Below are positions 6,408 to 13,023 of a DNA stretch of 33,947 nt, piece after piece. Location of the stretch: positions 1 to 33,947 of the forward strand of contig CAKSJF010000018.1 in NCBI GenBank assembly GCA_934462945.1, written 5' to 3'. The translations under genes were made by a program, and so were the position numbers. Origin of the DNA: an uncultured Clostridia bacterium. GTDB taxonomy: Bacteria > Bacillota > Clostridia > UBA1381. Every line of letters starts with the position of its first letter. Positions within the stretch are counted from its first letter, which is position 1. The notes beneath the pieces were generated by a model. The model saw only the letters and a program-made list of their open reading frames with translations, did not search any database and was not told where the DNA came from.

Positions 6408-7842
6408 TCCAAAATCTATGAAAGCGGAGGAATTTATTAATGATGCGGAAATTTTAGAAACCCTCCGGTATGCAGAGGAGCACAAGCACGATATTCCGCT
6501 GATCGACAGCATTTTAGAAAAGGCACGTCCGAAAAAGAGCGGAAACGGCGTCCACTGTGCCGGACTTTCCCACCGGGAGGCATCGGTGCTGTTAGCATGC
6601 GACATTCCGGAAAAAATTGAGGAAATGTATCAGCTGGCAAAGGAAATCAAATTAGCCTTTTACGGCAACCGGATTGTGATGTTTGCACCGCTGTACCTTT
6701 CCAACTATTGTGTGAACGGCTGTGTCTACTGTCCGTACCACATGAAAAACAAGCATATTGCACGTGTAAAGCTCTCGCAGGAGGAGGTGCGCCGCGAGGT
6801 GATCGCGCTCCAGGATATGGGGCATAAACGTCTGGCAATTGAGGCAGGAGAAGATCCTGTCAATAATCCGATTGAATATATTTTAGACTGTATCAAAACC
6901 ATTTACAGTATTCAGCATAAAAACGGAGCAATCCGCCGCGTGAATGTGAATATTGCGGCAACAACGGTGGAGAATTACCGGAAATTAAAGGATGCCGGAA
7001 TCGGAACCTACATTCTCTTTCAGGAAACCTATCATAAAGAAAGCTATTTGGAGCTGCATCCCACCGGTCCAAAGCATGATTACGATTACCACACCGAGGC
7101 AATGGATCGTGCAATGGAGGGCGGCATTGATGATGTCGGCTTGGGAGTTTTATTCGGTCTGGAAAAATACCGCTACGAATTTGCCGGACTGTTAATGCAT
7201 GCAGAGCATCTGGAGGCGGTACACGGAGTTGGACCGCATACCATCAGCGTGCCGCGGATCAAGCGTGCAGACGACATTGACCCGACCGTTTTCGACAACG
7301 GCATCAGTGATGAAATGTTTGCAAAAATCACCGCCTGTATCCGGATTGCCGTTCCGTACACCGGTCTGATCATCTCCACCCGGGAGAGCCAGGCAGTGCG
7401 CGAAAAGGTGATTGATCTTGGTGTTTCGCAGATCAGCGGCGCATCCAGAACCTCGGTCGGCGGCTATGCAGAGGAAGAACGTCCGCACGATTCCGAACAA
7501 TTTGACGTATCGGATCAGCGTACCTTAGACGAGGTGGTACGCTGGCTGATGGATTTAGGGTATATCCCCTCTTTCTGCACCGCCTGTTACCGTGAGGGGC
7601 GCACCGGCGACCGGTTTATGGCGCTCTGCAAAAACGGTCAGATTCAGAATTGCTGCCATCCGAACGCACTGATGACCTTAACGGAATTTTTAGTGGACTA
7701 TGCAAGCGAGGAAACGAAAAAAACCGGATTTGCACTGATTCAAAAGGAGCTTGCAAAAATCCCGACCGAAAAGGTTCGGAAAATTGCAGAAGAAAATATC
7801 AAAGCGATCAAAGCGTCCAACCGCCGCGATTTCCGCTTCTGA
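6394..7842 (+). CDS. hydG: [FeFe]-hydrogenase H-cluster radical SAM maturase HydG
   Basis: A 482-residue radical SAM tyrosine lyase that splits tyrosine to p-cresol and dehydroglycine, supplying CO and cyanide for the [2Fe] subcluster. The SAM cluster motif CX3CX2C is C106/C110/C113 (CVNGCVYC). The second, HydG-specific cluster is bound by the C-terminal CX2CX22C: C395, C398 and C421. The IAGED-like stretch AIEAGED and the NIAATT segment are typical of the ThiH/HydG group; the extra C-terminal cluster separates it from ThiH. I prefer ATG 6394, nine bases after GGAG; ATG 6388 is too close to it. hydF follows after 12 bases. Confidence 0.95.
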   Translation: MAIYNPKSMKAEEFINDAEILETLRYAEEHKHDIPLIDSILEKARPKKSGNGVHCAGLSHREASVLLACDIPEKIEEMYQLAKEIKLAFYGNRIVMFAPLYLSNYCVNGCVYCPYHMKNKHIARVKLSQEEVRREVIALQDMGHKRLAIEAGEDPVNNPIEYILDCIKTIYSIQHKNGAIRRVNVNIAATTVENYRKLKDAGIGTYILFQETYHKESYLELHPTGPKHDYDYHTEAMDRAMEGGIDDVGLGVLFGLEKYRYEFAGLLMHAEHLEAVHGVGPHTISVPRIKRADDIDPTVFDNGISDEMFAKITACIRIAVPYTGLIISTRESQAVREKVIDLGVSQISGASRTSVGGYAEEERPHDSEQFDVSDQRTLDEVVRWLMDLGYIPSFCTACYREGRTGDRFMALCKNGQIQNCCHPNALMTLTEFLVDYASEETKKTGFALIQKELAKIPTEKVRKIAEENIKAIKASNRRDFRF

Positions 7843-7854
7843 CCGAAAGGATGG

Positions 7855-9060
7855 ATGATGATGCAGAATCAAACCGCGTCCGAACGCGTTCATATCGGCT
7901 TTTTCGGACTTCGGAATGCCGGAAAATCCAGCTTAGTCAATGCCGTGACCGGGCAGACGCTTTCGGTGGTATCCGACGTTTTGGGAACGACCACCGACCC
8001 GGTGCAGAAAACCATGGAAATTCTGCCGATCGGTCCGGTTGTGATTATTGATACCCCCGGAATTGACGATACCGGGGAATTAGGCGCAGAACGTGTGCGC
8101 CGTGCAATGCAGGTACTCCGGAAAACTGATCTTGCCGTACTGGTTTCCGATGCACAAAAGGGACTTACACCGGCAGAACAGGAGCTGATTTCACTTTTTC
8201 AGGAAAAAAAGCTTCCCTATCTGATTGCATATAATAAAGCAGATCTGCTTTCGGTCTGTCCTGCCCCCGGAGAGCATGAAATCTATGTCAGTGCCGTACA
8301 AAACACAAATATCTACGAGTTAAAAGAAATGCTGGGAAAGCTTTCAAAGGACTGCCGCGGGGATCGGCCTTTGGTTTCTGATCTGGTGGAGAAAAACGAT
8401 CTGATTGTGCTGGTGACACCGATTGACGCCGCCGCTCCCAAAGGCAGACTCATTCTTCCTCAGCAGCAGGTTCTCCGGGATGTGTTGGATGCCGGAGGAA
8501 TTGCAGTGGTGACCAAAGAAACCGAGCTTTCCGAAACGCTTTCCTCTCTGGGAAGAAAGCCAAAGCTTGTCATTACCGATTCGCAAGCCTTTGGTATCGT
8601 CAACAAGCTGACACCGCCGGACATTCTTCTGACCTCTTTTTCCATCCTCTTTGCACGCTATAAAGGGGACTTGGAAGAAACAGTCCGCGGCGCGGCATGT
8701 CTTTCTAAAATTTCAGACGGCGACCGGATTCTCATTTCAGAAGGCTGCACGCACCACCGTCAATGCGGCGATATCGGCACAGAAAAGCTCCCGAAATGGA
8801 TTCGCAGCTATACCAAAGCCGAGCCGGAATTTTTCTTCACCTCCGGCGGAGAATTTCCGGATGACCCAAGGGATTTCAAGCTTGTGATCCATTGCGGCGC
8901 GTGCATGCTGAATGAGCGGGAAATGCAGTCCCGGATTGAACGCACGAAAACCGCCGGCATTCCCATCACAAATTATGGCATTGCCATCGCACAAATCCAC
9001 GGCATCCTCCCCCGCTCCCTCTCGCCTTTTCCGGAGGTTCAAAAGCTTTTGAATGAGTAA
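7855..9060 (+). CDS. hydF: [FeFe]-hydrogenase H-cluster maturation GTPase HydF
   Basis: A 401-residue GTPase and scaffold that receives the [2Fe] subcluster built by HydE and HydG and delivers it to the apo-hydrogenase. The N-terminal GTPase domain has the P-loop GLRNAGKSS (18-26), DTPG and NKAD. The C-terminal cluster domain has C298, H300, H346, C347 and C350, the CxH...HCxxC arrangement that binds the [4Fe-4S] cluster. The first three codons are ATG; AAAGG at 7846-7850 best serves the second or third of them (7858 or 7861). hydE and the hydrogenase structural genes are not in the window. The gene ends 5 bases before a large hairpin terminator. Confidence 0.95.
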   Translation: MMMQNQTASERVHIGFFGLRNAGKSSLVNAVTGQTLSVVSDVLGTTTDPVQKTMEILPIGPVVIIDTPGIDDTGELGAERVRRAMQVLRKTDLAVLVSDAQKGLTPAEQELISLFQEKKLPYLIAYNKADLLSVCPAPGEHEIYVSAVQNTNIYELKEMLGKLSKDCRGDRPLVSDLVEKNDLIVLVTPIDAAAPKGRLILPQQQVLRDVLDAGGIAVVTKETELSETLSSLGRKPKLVITDSQAFGIVNKLTPPDILLTSFSILFARYKGDLEETVRGAACLSKISDGDRILISEGCTHHRQCGDIGTEKLPKWIRSYTKAEPEFFFTSGGEFPDDPRDFKLVIHCGACMLNEREMQSRIERTKTAGIPITNYGIAIAQIHGILPRSLSPFPEVQKLLNE

Positions 9061-9065
9061 GAACC

Positions 9066-9114
9066 AAAAAAACGCGCCCGACGGTGTACAAACATACTCC
9101 GAACGGCGCGTTTT
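9066..9114. terminator. Hairpin terminator, copy 1 of a repeated element
   Basis: AACGCGCC pairs with GGCGCGTT, with an imperfect inner stem CGGTGTAC/ATACTCCG. An A run lies on the left and a TTTT on the right, so it can end transcription from hydF (+) and from the convergent XRE gene (-). A copy at 10221-10269 differs at one of 44 aligned bases. Confidence 0.75.
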
Positions 9115-9133
9115 GTATTGCTCCTTTTGTTCA

Positions 9134-9382
9134 TCAATCATTTTCCACATCGACCAGCTTACTAACCGGAACACCCAACACACGGCTGATTTTAAAAAGC
9201 GATTTTAAAGATGGAACATAAGGTGCGCTCGGTCCCTCCAATTGCGAAATAAAATTCAACGACATTCCACTATACTCGCTCAACTGCTCCTGCGTCATGT
9301 TTGCCAGTCTCCTGTAATATCCAACCTTTAATCCGACTTTTATAATAAACATCTGATAATCTTTTTCCTGATCGTAGTTCAT
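9134..9382 (-). CDS. XRE-family helix-turn-helix regulator
   Basis: An 82-residue protein that is almost all HTH_XRE domain: YYRRLANMTQEQLSEYSGMSLNFISQLE gives helices 1-4 at residues about 22-50, and LKSLFKISRVLGVPVSKLV forms the fifth helix and dimer region. It should bind DNA as a dimer. Its ribosome site AAGGTG is 8 bases before the ATG. It is divergent from the SLOG gene at 9522, and the shared 138-base gap carries a large inverted repeat over both -10 regions, so the likely targets are its own promoter and that of the SLOG gene. The region is much richer in A+T than the hyd genes beside it. Confidence 0.85.
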   Translation of the reverse strand: MNYDQEKDYQMFIIKVGLKVGYYRRLANMTQEQLSEYSGMSLNFISQLEGPSAPYVPSLKSLFKISRVLGVPVSKLVDVEND

Positions 9383-9419
9383 GAATAAAACACCTTTTTT
9401 GCATTATTTTATGTTTTTT

Positions 9420-9459
9420 ATTATAAACTATTTACAAATCAATTTTTATAGTCTATAAT
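9420..9459 (+). promoter_or_regulatory. Divergent promoter with inverted-repeat operator
   Basis: TTTACA (9431-9436), 17 bases and TATAAT (9454-9459) form a plus-strand promoter for the SLOG gene. ATTATAAACTAT (9420-9431) and ATAGTCTATAAT (9448-9459) are inverted copies with one mismatch, 16 bases apart. Each arm contains a TATAAT -10 box, one per strand. One dimeric or tetrameric repressor, probably the adjacent XRE protein, could control both genes. Confidence 0.6.
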
Positions 9460-9465
9460 TAAATA

Positions 9466-9488
9466 AAACATCCGTGATACGGATGTTT
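9466..9488 (+). promoter_or_regulatory. Perfect 10-bp hairpin at the predicted 5' end of the SLOG mRNA
   Basis: AAACATCCGT (9466-9475) and ACGGATGTTT (9479-9488) pair perfectly around GAT. The predicted transcription start (about 9466) falls at its first base. No U tract follows, so it is not a terminator; it may protect the mRNA end or be a second operator. Confidence 0.5.
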
Positions 9489-9521
9489 GTAAAATAATAT
9501 ATGCAAAAGAGGAGTAAATGC

Positions 9522-10007
9522 ATGAAAAAGATTCTACGATGCTGTTTTGCCGGGCATAGTCATATATATGATAATACTATAAAAGACAAAATCAAAGAGG
9601 TTGCTGAGAAATTAATTATCAATTTTAATGTTAAGGAATTTTGGATTGGCAACTACGGAGAATTTGACCGCTGCGCAAAAGCTTCAATGAAAGAACTACA
9701 ATCTCACTATTCTGACATTAGAATCAATTTGGTAATTCCATATTTAACAAAAGATATTATTGCCAACAGAGATTTTCTTTCTAAAAGCTTTAATCAATTA
9801 ATCATCGCAGAATATGCTCCGTCAACACCCAAAAAATTTCAAATAATAAAATCAAATCGTTATATGATAGATCATTCTGATTTTTTAATCTGTTATATTG
9901 AACATAGTTGGGGCGGCGCTTTTCAAACTTTTGAATATGCAAAAAAGAAAAAAATACATATCATGAATATTGAGACAACTAAAAAAAGTAACACCCAAAA
10001 CGACTAA
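9522..10007 (+). CDS. SLOG/DUF1273-like nucleotide-binding-fold protein
   Basis: A 161-residue protein of the DUF1273/YpsA-like SLOG (Rossmann) type. Family hallmarks are the N-terminal CCFAGHSHIYD (CxFxGH), EFWIGNYGEFD, IPYLTKD, and near the end SNRYMIDHSDFLICYIEHSWGGAFQTFEYAKKK, where the SWGGA glycine-rich turn and paired aromatic residues usually lie. SLOG domains are thought to bind nucleotide-derived ligands, and some act in prophage or antiviral settings; no substrate is known for this branch. ATG 9522 has AAGAGGAG 7 bases upstream and is preferred to 9501. Base composition is strongly AT-rich, unlike the metabolic genes on either side, which suggests acquisition. It is divergent from the XRE gene. 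Confidence 0.8.
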   Translation: MKKILRCCFAGHSHIYDNTIKDKIKEVAEKLIINFNVKEFWIGNYGEFDRCAKASMKELQSHYSDIRINLVIPYLTKDIIANRDFLSKSFNQLIIAEYAPSTPKKFQIIKSNRYMIDHSDFLICYIEHSWGGAFQTFEYAKKKKIHIMNIETTKKSNTQND

Positions 10008-10019
10008 CAGAAAACGAGG

Positions 10020-10199
10020 GACTGCCCCAAAAATAAACACCTTTTGACCGTCCCCTTTAAATATAACTTAGCAAAAGGAAATTACACGCTGATTGAATAT
10101 TTTTCTCCTTATTGCGAGGACGGATCTCTGCTTTAGGCATGGTCTGGTGCAGCGGCATTTGTTCTAAATGAAAAGCTGAGCAAAAACTTCTGGGACTAA
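10020..10199 (+). pseudogene. Decayed coding remnant, unrecognised
   Basis: One frame reads protein-like sequence (KYNLAKGNYTLIEYFSPYC...) up to a TAG at 10134-10136, then continues in the same frame with AWSGAAAFVLNEKLSKNFWD to a TAA at 10197-10199. There is no start codon or ribosome site. The amino-acid texture looks like the end of a former gene cut by a stop. I cannot name the family. Confidence 0.35.
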
Positions 10200-10220
10200 A
10201 AATTTCTCACGAAAGATATC

Positions 10221-10269
10221 AAAAACGCGCCCGACGGTGTACAAACGTACTCCGAACGGCGCGTTTTTT
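10221..10269. terminator. Hairpin terminator, copy 2 of a repeated element
   Basis: Same hairpin as at 9066-9114 with one difference in 44 aligned bases (G instead of A in the inner stem), which here makes the GTAC/GTAC inner pairing intact. A TTTTTT run follows on the plus strand. It lies between the SLOG gene (+) and higA (-). Confidence 0.75.
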
Positions 10270-10289
10270 ACACGTTTTCATCTCTACCA

Positions 10290-10333
10290 ATTAACACATG
10301 GCTGATTTGAGCAGCATTCAGCCATGTGTTAAT
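10290..10333. repeat. Perfect 16-bp inverted repeat after higA
   Basis: ATTAACACATGGCTGA (10290-10305) and its exact complement at 10318-10333 flank a 12-base loop. It starts 3 bases beyond the higA stop. No T run follows on the minus strand, so it is either a non-canonical 3'-end hairpin or a remnant of an insertion or recombination site. Confidence 0.75.
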
Positions 10334-10335
10334 CT

Positions 10336-10614
10336 CTATTGCCTGCTGCTTAACGGAACAACATCCAAAGTCAATCCCAAAGGACGAAGTAATTTTAAAA
10401 CAGTTGTAAGCTGCGGATCCGTTTTATTATTTTCAAATCTTGCAATAAAGGTCTGCTTAATCCCCGTTAAATTTTCAAGTTCTGTTTGTGTCATTCCTGC
10501 TTTTTGCCTTGCTTCAAGCATTTCACCAACAATTCTCACTTTTAAATCCACCGCGTCCCACTCCTCAGGAGAAAGAGAGGTGATATTCTTTTTTACATCA
10601 TTCCATTTACTCAT
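10336..10614 (-). CDS. HigA-type XRE antitoxin
   Basis: A 92-residue protein with an N-terminal segment (about 1-30) that would contact the toxin and an XRE helix-turn-helix (about 32-85: LEARQKAGMTQTELENLTGIKQTFIARFENNKTDPQLTTVLKLLRPLGLTL). As in HigBA modules, the antitoxin follows the toxin. ATG 10614 has AAAGGAG 8 bases upstream and overlaps the toxin end by 8 bases, so translation is coupled. It is expected to neutralise the toxin and to repress the pair through the palindrome at 11002-11021. The call rests on gene order, size and domains rather than on a close known relative. Confidence 0.85.
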   Translation of the reverse strand: MSKWNDVKKNITSLSPEEWDAVDLKVRIVGEMLEARQKAGMTQTELENLTGIKQTFIARFENNKTDPQLTTVLKLLRPLGLTLDVVPLSSRQ

Positions 10615-10978
10615 GATTGCTGCTCCTTTCAACATAATCAGCTAACATACGACGAGCTTTTTCAATTTCTCTTGGTGGAGTTTTTTCTGTCTTTTTAACA
10701 AAATGATTCAGCAACAAAAACCGACCCTTGAAAATATGAACAAATATTATCCTATCTCTTGTCGGTCTTAATTCCCAAAACTCCGTTCCTACAAGTTTTT
10801 TGACTACTGGCTCACCAATGTATGTACCATACTGCTGCAAAATTTCCATGTACTCTACAAATTTTTTAAGTCGTACCCGGCACTCTTTGTTAGTATGCGC
10901 TTTTGCATCCAGCTCCATAACCCACGTTTCTGTTTCAGAGTACCCATTTTTATCTTCGTAAAACTCAATTTCAAACAT
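10607..10978 (-). CDS. HigB/RelE-like toxin (Gp49-type)
   Basis: A 123-residue protein of the RelE/ParE superfamily, phage Gp49-like (HigB) branch. It shows MFEIEFYEDKNGYSETETWV, the VKKLVGTEFWELRPTRDRIIFVHIFKGRFLLLNHFVKKTEKTP core and a helical end (PREIEKARRMLADYVER). The R-P-x-R-x-R-I-x-F and HxFxKK positions are the basic residues that contact mRNA on the ribosome in this group. It would cleave translated mRNA when free of its antitoxin. It is the first gene of the pair, with two promoters upstream. Composition is AT-rich like the rest of the accessory patch. Confidence 0.87.
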   Translation of the reverse strand: MFEIEFYEDKNGYSETETWVMELDAKAHTNKECRVRLKKFVEYMEILQQYGTYIGEPVVKKLVGTEFWELRPTRDRIIFVHIFKGRFLLLNHFVKKTEKTPPREIEKARRMLADYVERSSNHE

Positions 10979-10998
10979 ATTGTTTCTCTTTCAACAAT

Positions 10999-11028
10999 AT
11001 TATATAACGAATTCGTTCTATTTGTCAA
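10999..11028 (-). promoter_or_regulatory. higBA promoter P2 with palindromic operator
   Basis: On the minus strand: TTGACA (11023-11028), 18 bases, TATAAT (10999-11004). The spacer and -10 are covered by a palindrome at 11002-11021, with a perfect core AACGAATTCGTT at 11006-11017 and one mismatched pair in the 20 bases. This is a fitting HigA operator. Confidence 0.75.
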
Positions 11029-11047
11029 TCATTTTTGATATAAATTT

Positions 11048-11076
11048 ATTATAAATTAATATTTAATATTTGTCAA
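11048..11076 (-). promoter_or_regulatory. higBA promoter P1, consensus sigma-A
   Basis: On the minus strand: TTGACA (11071-11076), 17 bases, TATAAT (11048-11053). It stands about 49 bases upstream of P2, and its -35 overlaps the stop codon of the preceding gene. The P2 palindrome does not overlap this promoter. Confidence 0.7.
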
Positions 11077-12161
11077 GATTCAGATTTACCAGACTCCGCG
11101 GTAATCGCCTGAATTGACTGGGCAATGGCTGCCTGTGCCTCCTGTTTCTTTTTCATTTGGGTCAGCTGGCGTTTCAGGCTGGTGATTTCCTTTTGCATGA
11201 GTTCCATATGCACGCGCAGTTTTTCGCATTCCATCGAATGAACCTCCTCCGGTTGCTCCTCCTCAGGTGTTGGAAAATCCGGTTCCTCCATCAACGGCTG
11301 CACACCGCCGAAAAAGTGGATATCTGCTCCGTTTTCATAGGCATAATAGCGCAGAAGCTCCGTGCCGCACTGCACGAAATAAAGCTTGGTGCGCTGTCCG
11401 CTTTGCAGAAACCGCATGGGTGCGCTCCAGCTTTTTCCGTTATCCGCGGACAAAATATAGCGCAGATATGCGCCGCTCCGCCAAAGAATCGTGAGCCGGT
11501 GTTCCCGTTCAAACAGCACCGGCAGTTCTGCATCCCGATCCTCTGCCGCCTTTTCACCGTCAAAAATGATATTTCCGTCCGACAGATACACAAACCGCTC
11601 TGCTCCGCCGCACCGGCGCATTTCCGGCATCATTCCCTCCCTGGAAATTTCAAAAAATTGCTCCGGTTTTCCGTCTGCAAGCTCCTGATACCCTAACACA
11701 CCCTCCGAATTGGTATAGTACACACGGTTCTTAAAAATACAGATCGCGTCATTGGATAGCCGCCCGATTGTTTCTGGCTTTGCCTGGTTTCCCAGAACGC
11801 AGTGAATCAACAACAGCTCCTCCTGATACCGGACGGTATAGAGCAGCTGAAAAAATTTCCCGGTGTTGTGCAGCATAATGCCGGTGACCTGAAATTCCTC
11901 CCCCAGTGCGGAAAGCTGATATTTCGTCCATTCGCCGTCCCGGCATAAAAAATACAAAAGTTCGTTTTGGTCATTCACACCCACTAAATGCAGCCGCGCT
12001 CCGTCTGTTAAAACGCTGAAGCGTCCGTCCATCTCCCGGCAAAGTATTTTATAATCCTGCCACATCCCTGTAGCGCGTTTCTGCCGTATGCAAAGACCGT
12101 CATATTGCCGGTTAAAAAAATGATATACCATATCACCTTGTTTGATTAAATAATGAGACAT
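11073..12161 (-). CDS. Unrecognised beta-rich protein with C-terminal coiled coil
   Basis: A 362-residue protein I do not recognise. Residues about 1-295 alternate short hydrophobic strands with charged turns (for example HLVGVNDQNELLYFL, FVYLSDGNIIFDG, LRYILSADNGKSWSAPMRF). The last contains an SxDNGKSW Asp-box-like motif of sialidase-type beta-propellers, so a propeller is plausible. After a Pro/Glu-rich stretch (about 295-312), residues about 313-348 form a heptad-like coiled coil (LRVHMELMQKEITSLKRQLTQMKKKQEAQA). There is no signal peptide or membrane segment, so it is probably cytoplasmic. AGGAGG lies 8 bases before the ATG. It stands alone and diverges from the YetF gene. Confidence 0.7.
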   Translation of the reverse strand: MSHYLIKQGDMVYHFFNRQYDGLCIRQKRATGMWQDYKILCREMDGRFSVLTDGARLHLVGVNDQNELLYFLCRDGEWTKYQLSALGEEFQVTGIMLHNTGKFFQLLYTVRYQEELLLIHCVLGNQAKPETIGRLSNDAICIFKNRVYYTNSEGVLGYQELADGKPEQFFEISREGMMPEMRRCGGAERFVYLSDGNIIFDGEKAAEDRDAELPVLFEREHRLTILWRSGAYLRYILSADNGKSWSAPMRFLQSGQRTKLYFVQCGTELLRYYAYENGADIHFFGGVQPLMEEPDFPTPEEEQPEEVHSMECEKLRVHMELMQKEITSLKRQLTQMKKKQEAQAAIAQSIQAITAESGKSES

Positions 12162-12247
12162 AACAAAACCTCCTCGTTCAATATTTATGTCCGGCTGGTA
12201 TAAAAAATGACGCTTTTGGAAAGAATGCCTTTGGGAGGAATGAGATT

Positions 12248-12961
12248 ATGCTAAAGGATTTACTAACCGTTGCGGCGGCTTCACTCGGTTCGATTATTGT
12301 GCTGTTTCTGATTTCCAAAATGATCGGCAGCAAGCAGATTTCGCAGCTGAACATGTTCGACTATATCAACGGAATTACAATCGGCTCAATTGCCGCTGAG
12401 ATGGCAACCGCCCTGGAAACCGATTTTCTTCGTCCGCTCCTGGCAATGCTGATTTACGGCGCGGCGGCGGTGCTTTTTTCCTACGTCAACCACAAATCCG
12501 TCCGCTGTCGGAGGGTTTTAGAGGGGCGCGCCGTGATTCTCTTAGAGGACGGAAAAATCTACCGCGACAACCTAAAGAAAATGCGCCTGGACTTAAACGA
12601 ATTTTTAACGCAATGCCGCGTGCAGGGATTTTTCCATTTGGGAGATATTGAGCTTGCCATCATCGAACCAAACGGCAGTATCTCCATCCTGCCAAAATCC
12701 GAAAAACGTCCGGTTATTCCGGAGGATTTAAAGCTTTCCCCCGACCGTGAGGAGGTGGAGGTGAATGTGATTATGGACGGTAAAATCCTTTCCGAAAACT
12801 TAAAGCATATGGGAAAGGACGAAAGCTGGCTGGAAAAACAGCTGATTCAGCAAAAAATTTCAAAGCTTTCCGATGTCTTTTTAGCCACGCTCACCAAATC
12901 GAACACACTTTCCATCTATGTCAATAAAAACCGCACCACCGAGCATGATATTTTTCAATAA
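12248..12961 (+). CDS. YetF/DUF421-family membrane protein
   Basis: A 237-residue protein of the DUF421 (YetF/YcaP) family. Hydrophobic helices near residues 5-25, 40-55 and 60-80 form the membrane part. The family signature is visible in ISKMIGSKQISQLNMFDYINGITIGSIAAE (about 22-51). The soluble domain (about 88-220) begins with the typical GRAVILLEDGKIYRDNLKKMRLDLNEFL and includes GDIELAIIEPNGSISILPK. YetF proteins are present in many Firmicutes, often in sporulation or stress settings, and their molecular role is not established. The GGGAGGAATGAGATT ribosome site precedes the ATG. It stands 62 bases before the next gene, which has its own promoter. Confidence 0.88.
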   Translation: MLKDLLTVAAASLGSIIVLFLISKMIGSKQISQLNMFDYINGITIGSIAAEMATALETDFLRPLLAMLIYGAAAVLFSYVNHKSVRCRRVLEGRAVILLEDGKIYRDNLKKMRLDLNEFLTQCRVQGFFHLGDIELAIIEPNGSISILPKSEKRPVIPEDLKLSPDREEVEVNVIMDGKILSENLKHMGKDESWLEKQLIQQKISKLSDVFLATLTKSNTLSIYVNKNRTTEHDIFQ

Positions 12962-12984
12962 TCACTTTTCTTTTTTTCAATCCT

Positions 12985-12994
12985 ATGGTATAAT
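12985..12994 (+). promoter_or_regulatory. Extended -10 promoter of the GTPase-NYN gene
   Basis: ATGGTATAAT: a TGG extension joined to a perfect TATAAT (12989-12994). The -35 region (12966-12971, TTTTCT) is weak, as allowed for an extended -10. The leader is about 25 bases. Confidence 0.65.
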
Positions 12995-13023
12995 AGAATT
13001 AATACAAAAGAAAGGGTGTTTGG

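Noticed and set aside
6050..7850. CTGACCGAAAGG occurs at 6050-6061 and again at 7839-7850.
   Set aside because: The second copy is simply the hydG end plus the hydF ribosome site; a 12-base match alone is weak evidence for a shared element.
10290..10333. Integron attC site next to the toxin-antitoxin pair.
   Set aside because: Core RYYYAAC/GTTRRRY boxes in the required arrangement are not present and no integrase is seen.
11157..11696. Long plus-strand frame opposite the unknown 362-residue gene.
   Set aside because: No ribosome site; composition and length fit the complementary strand of a real gene.
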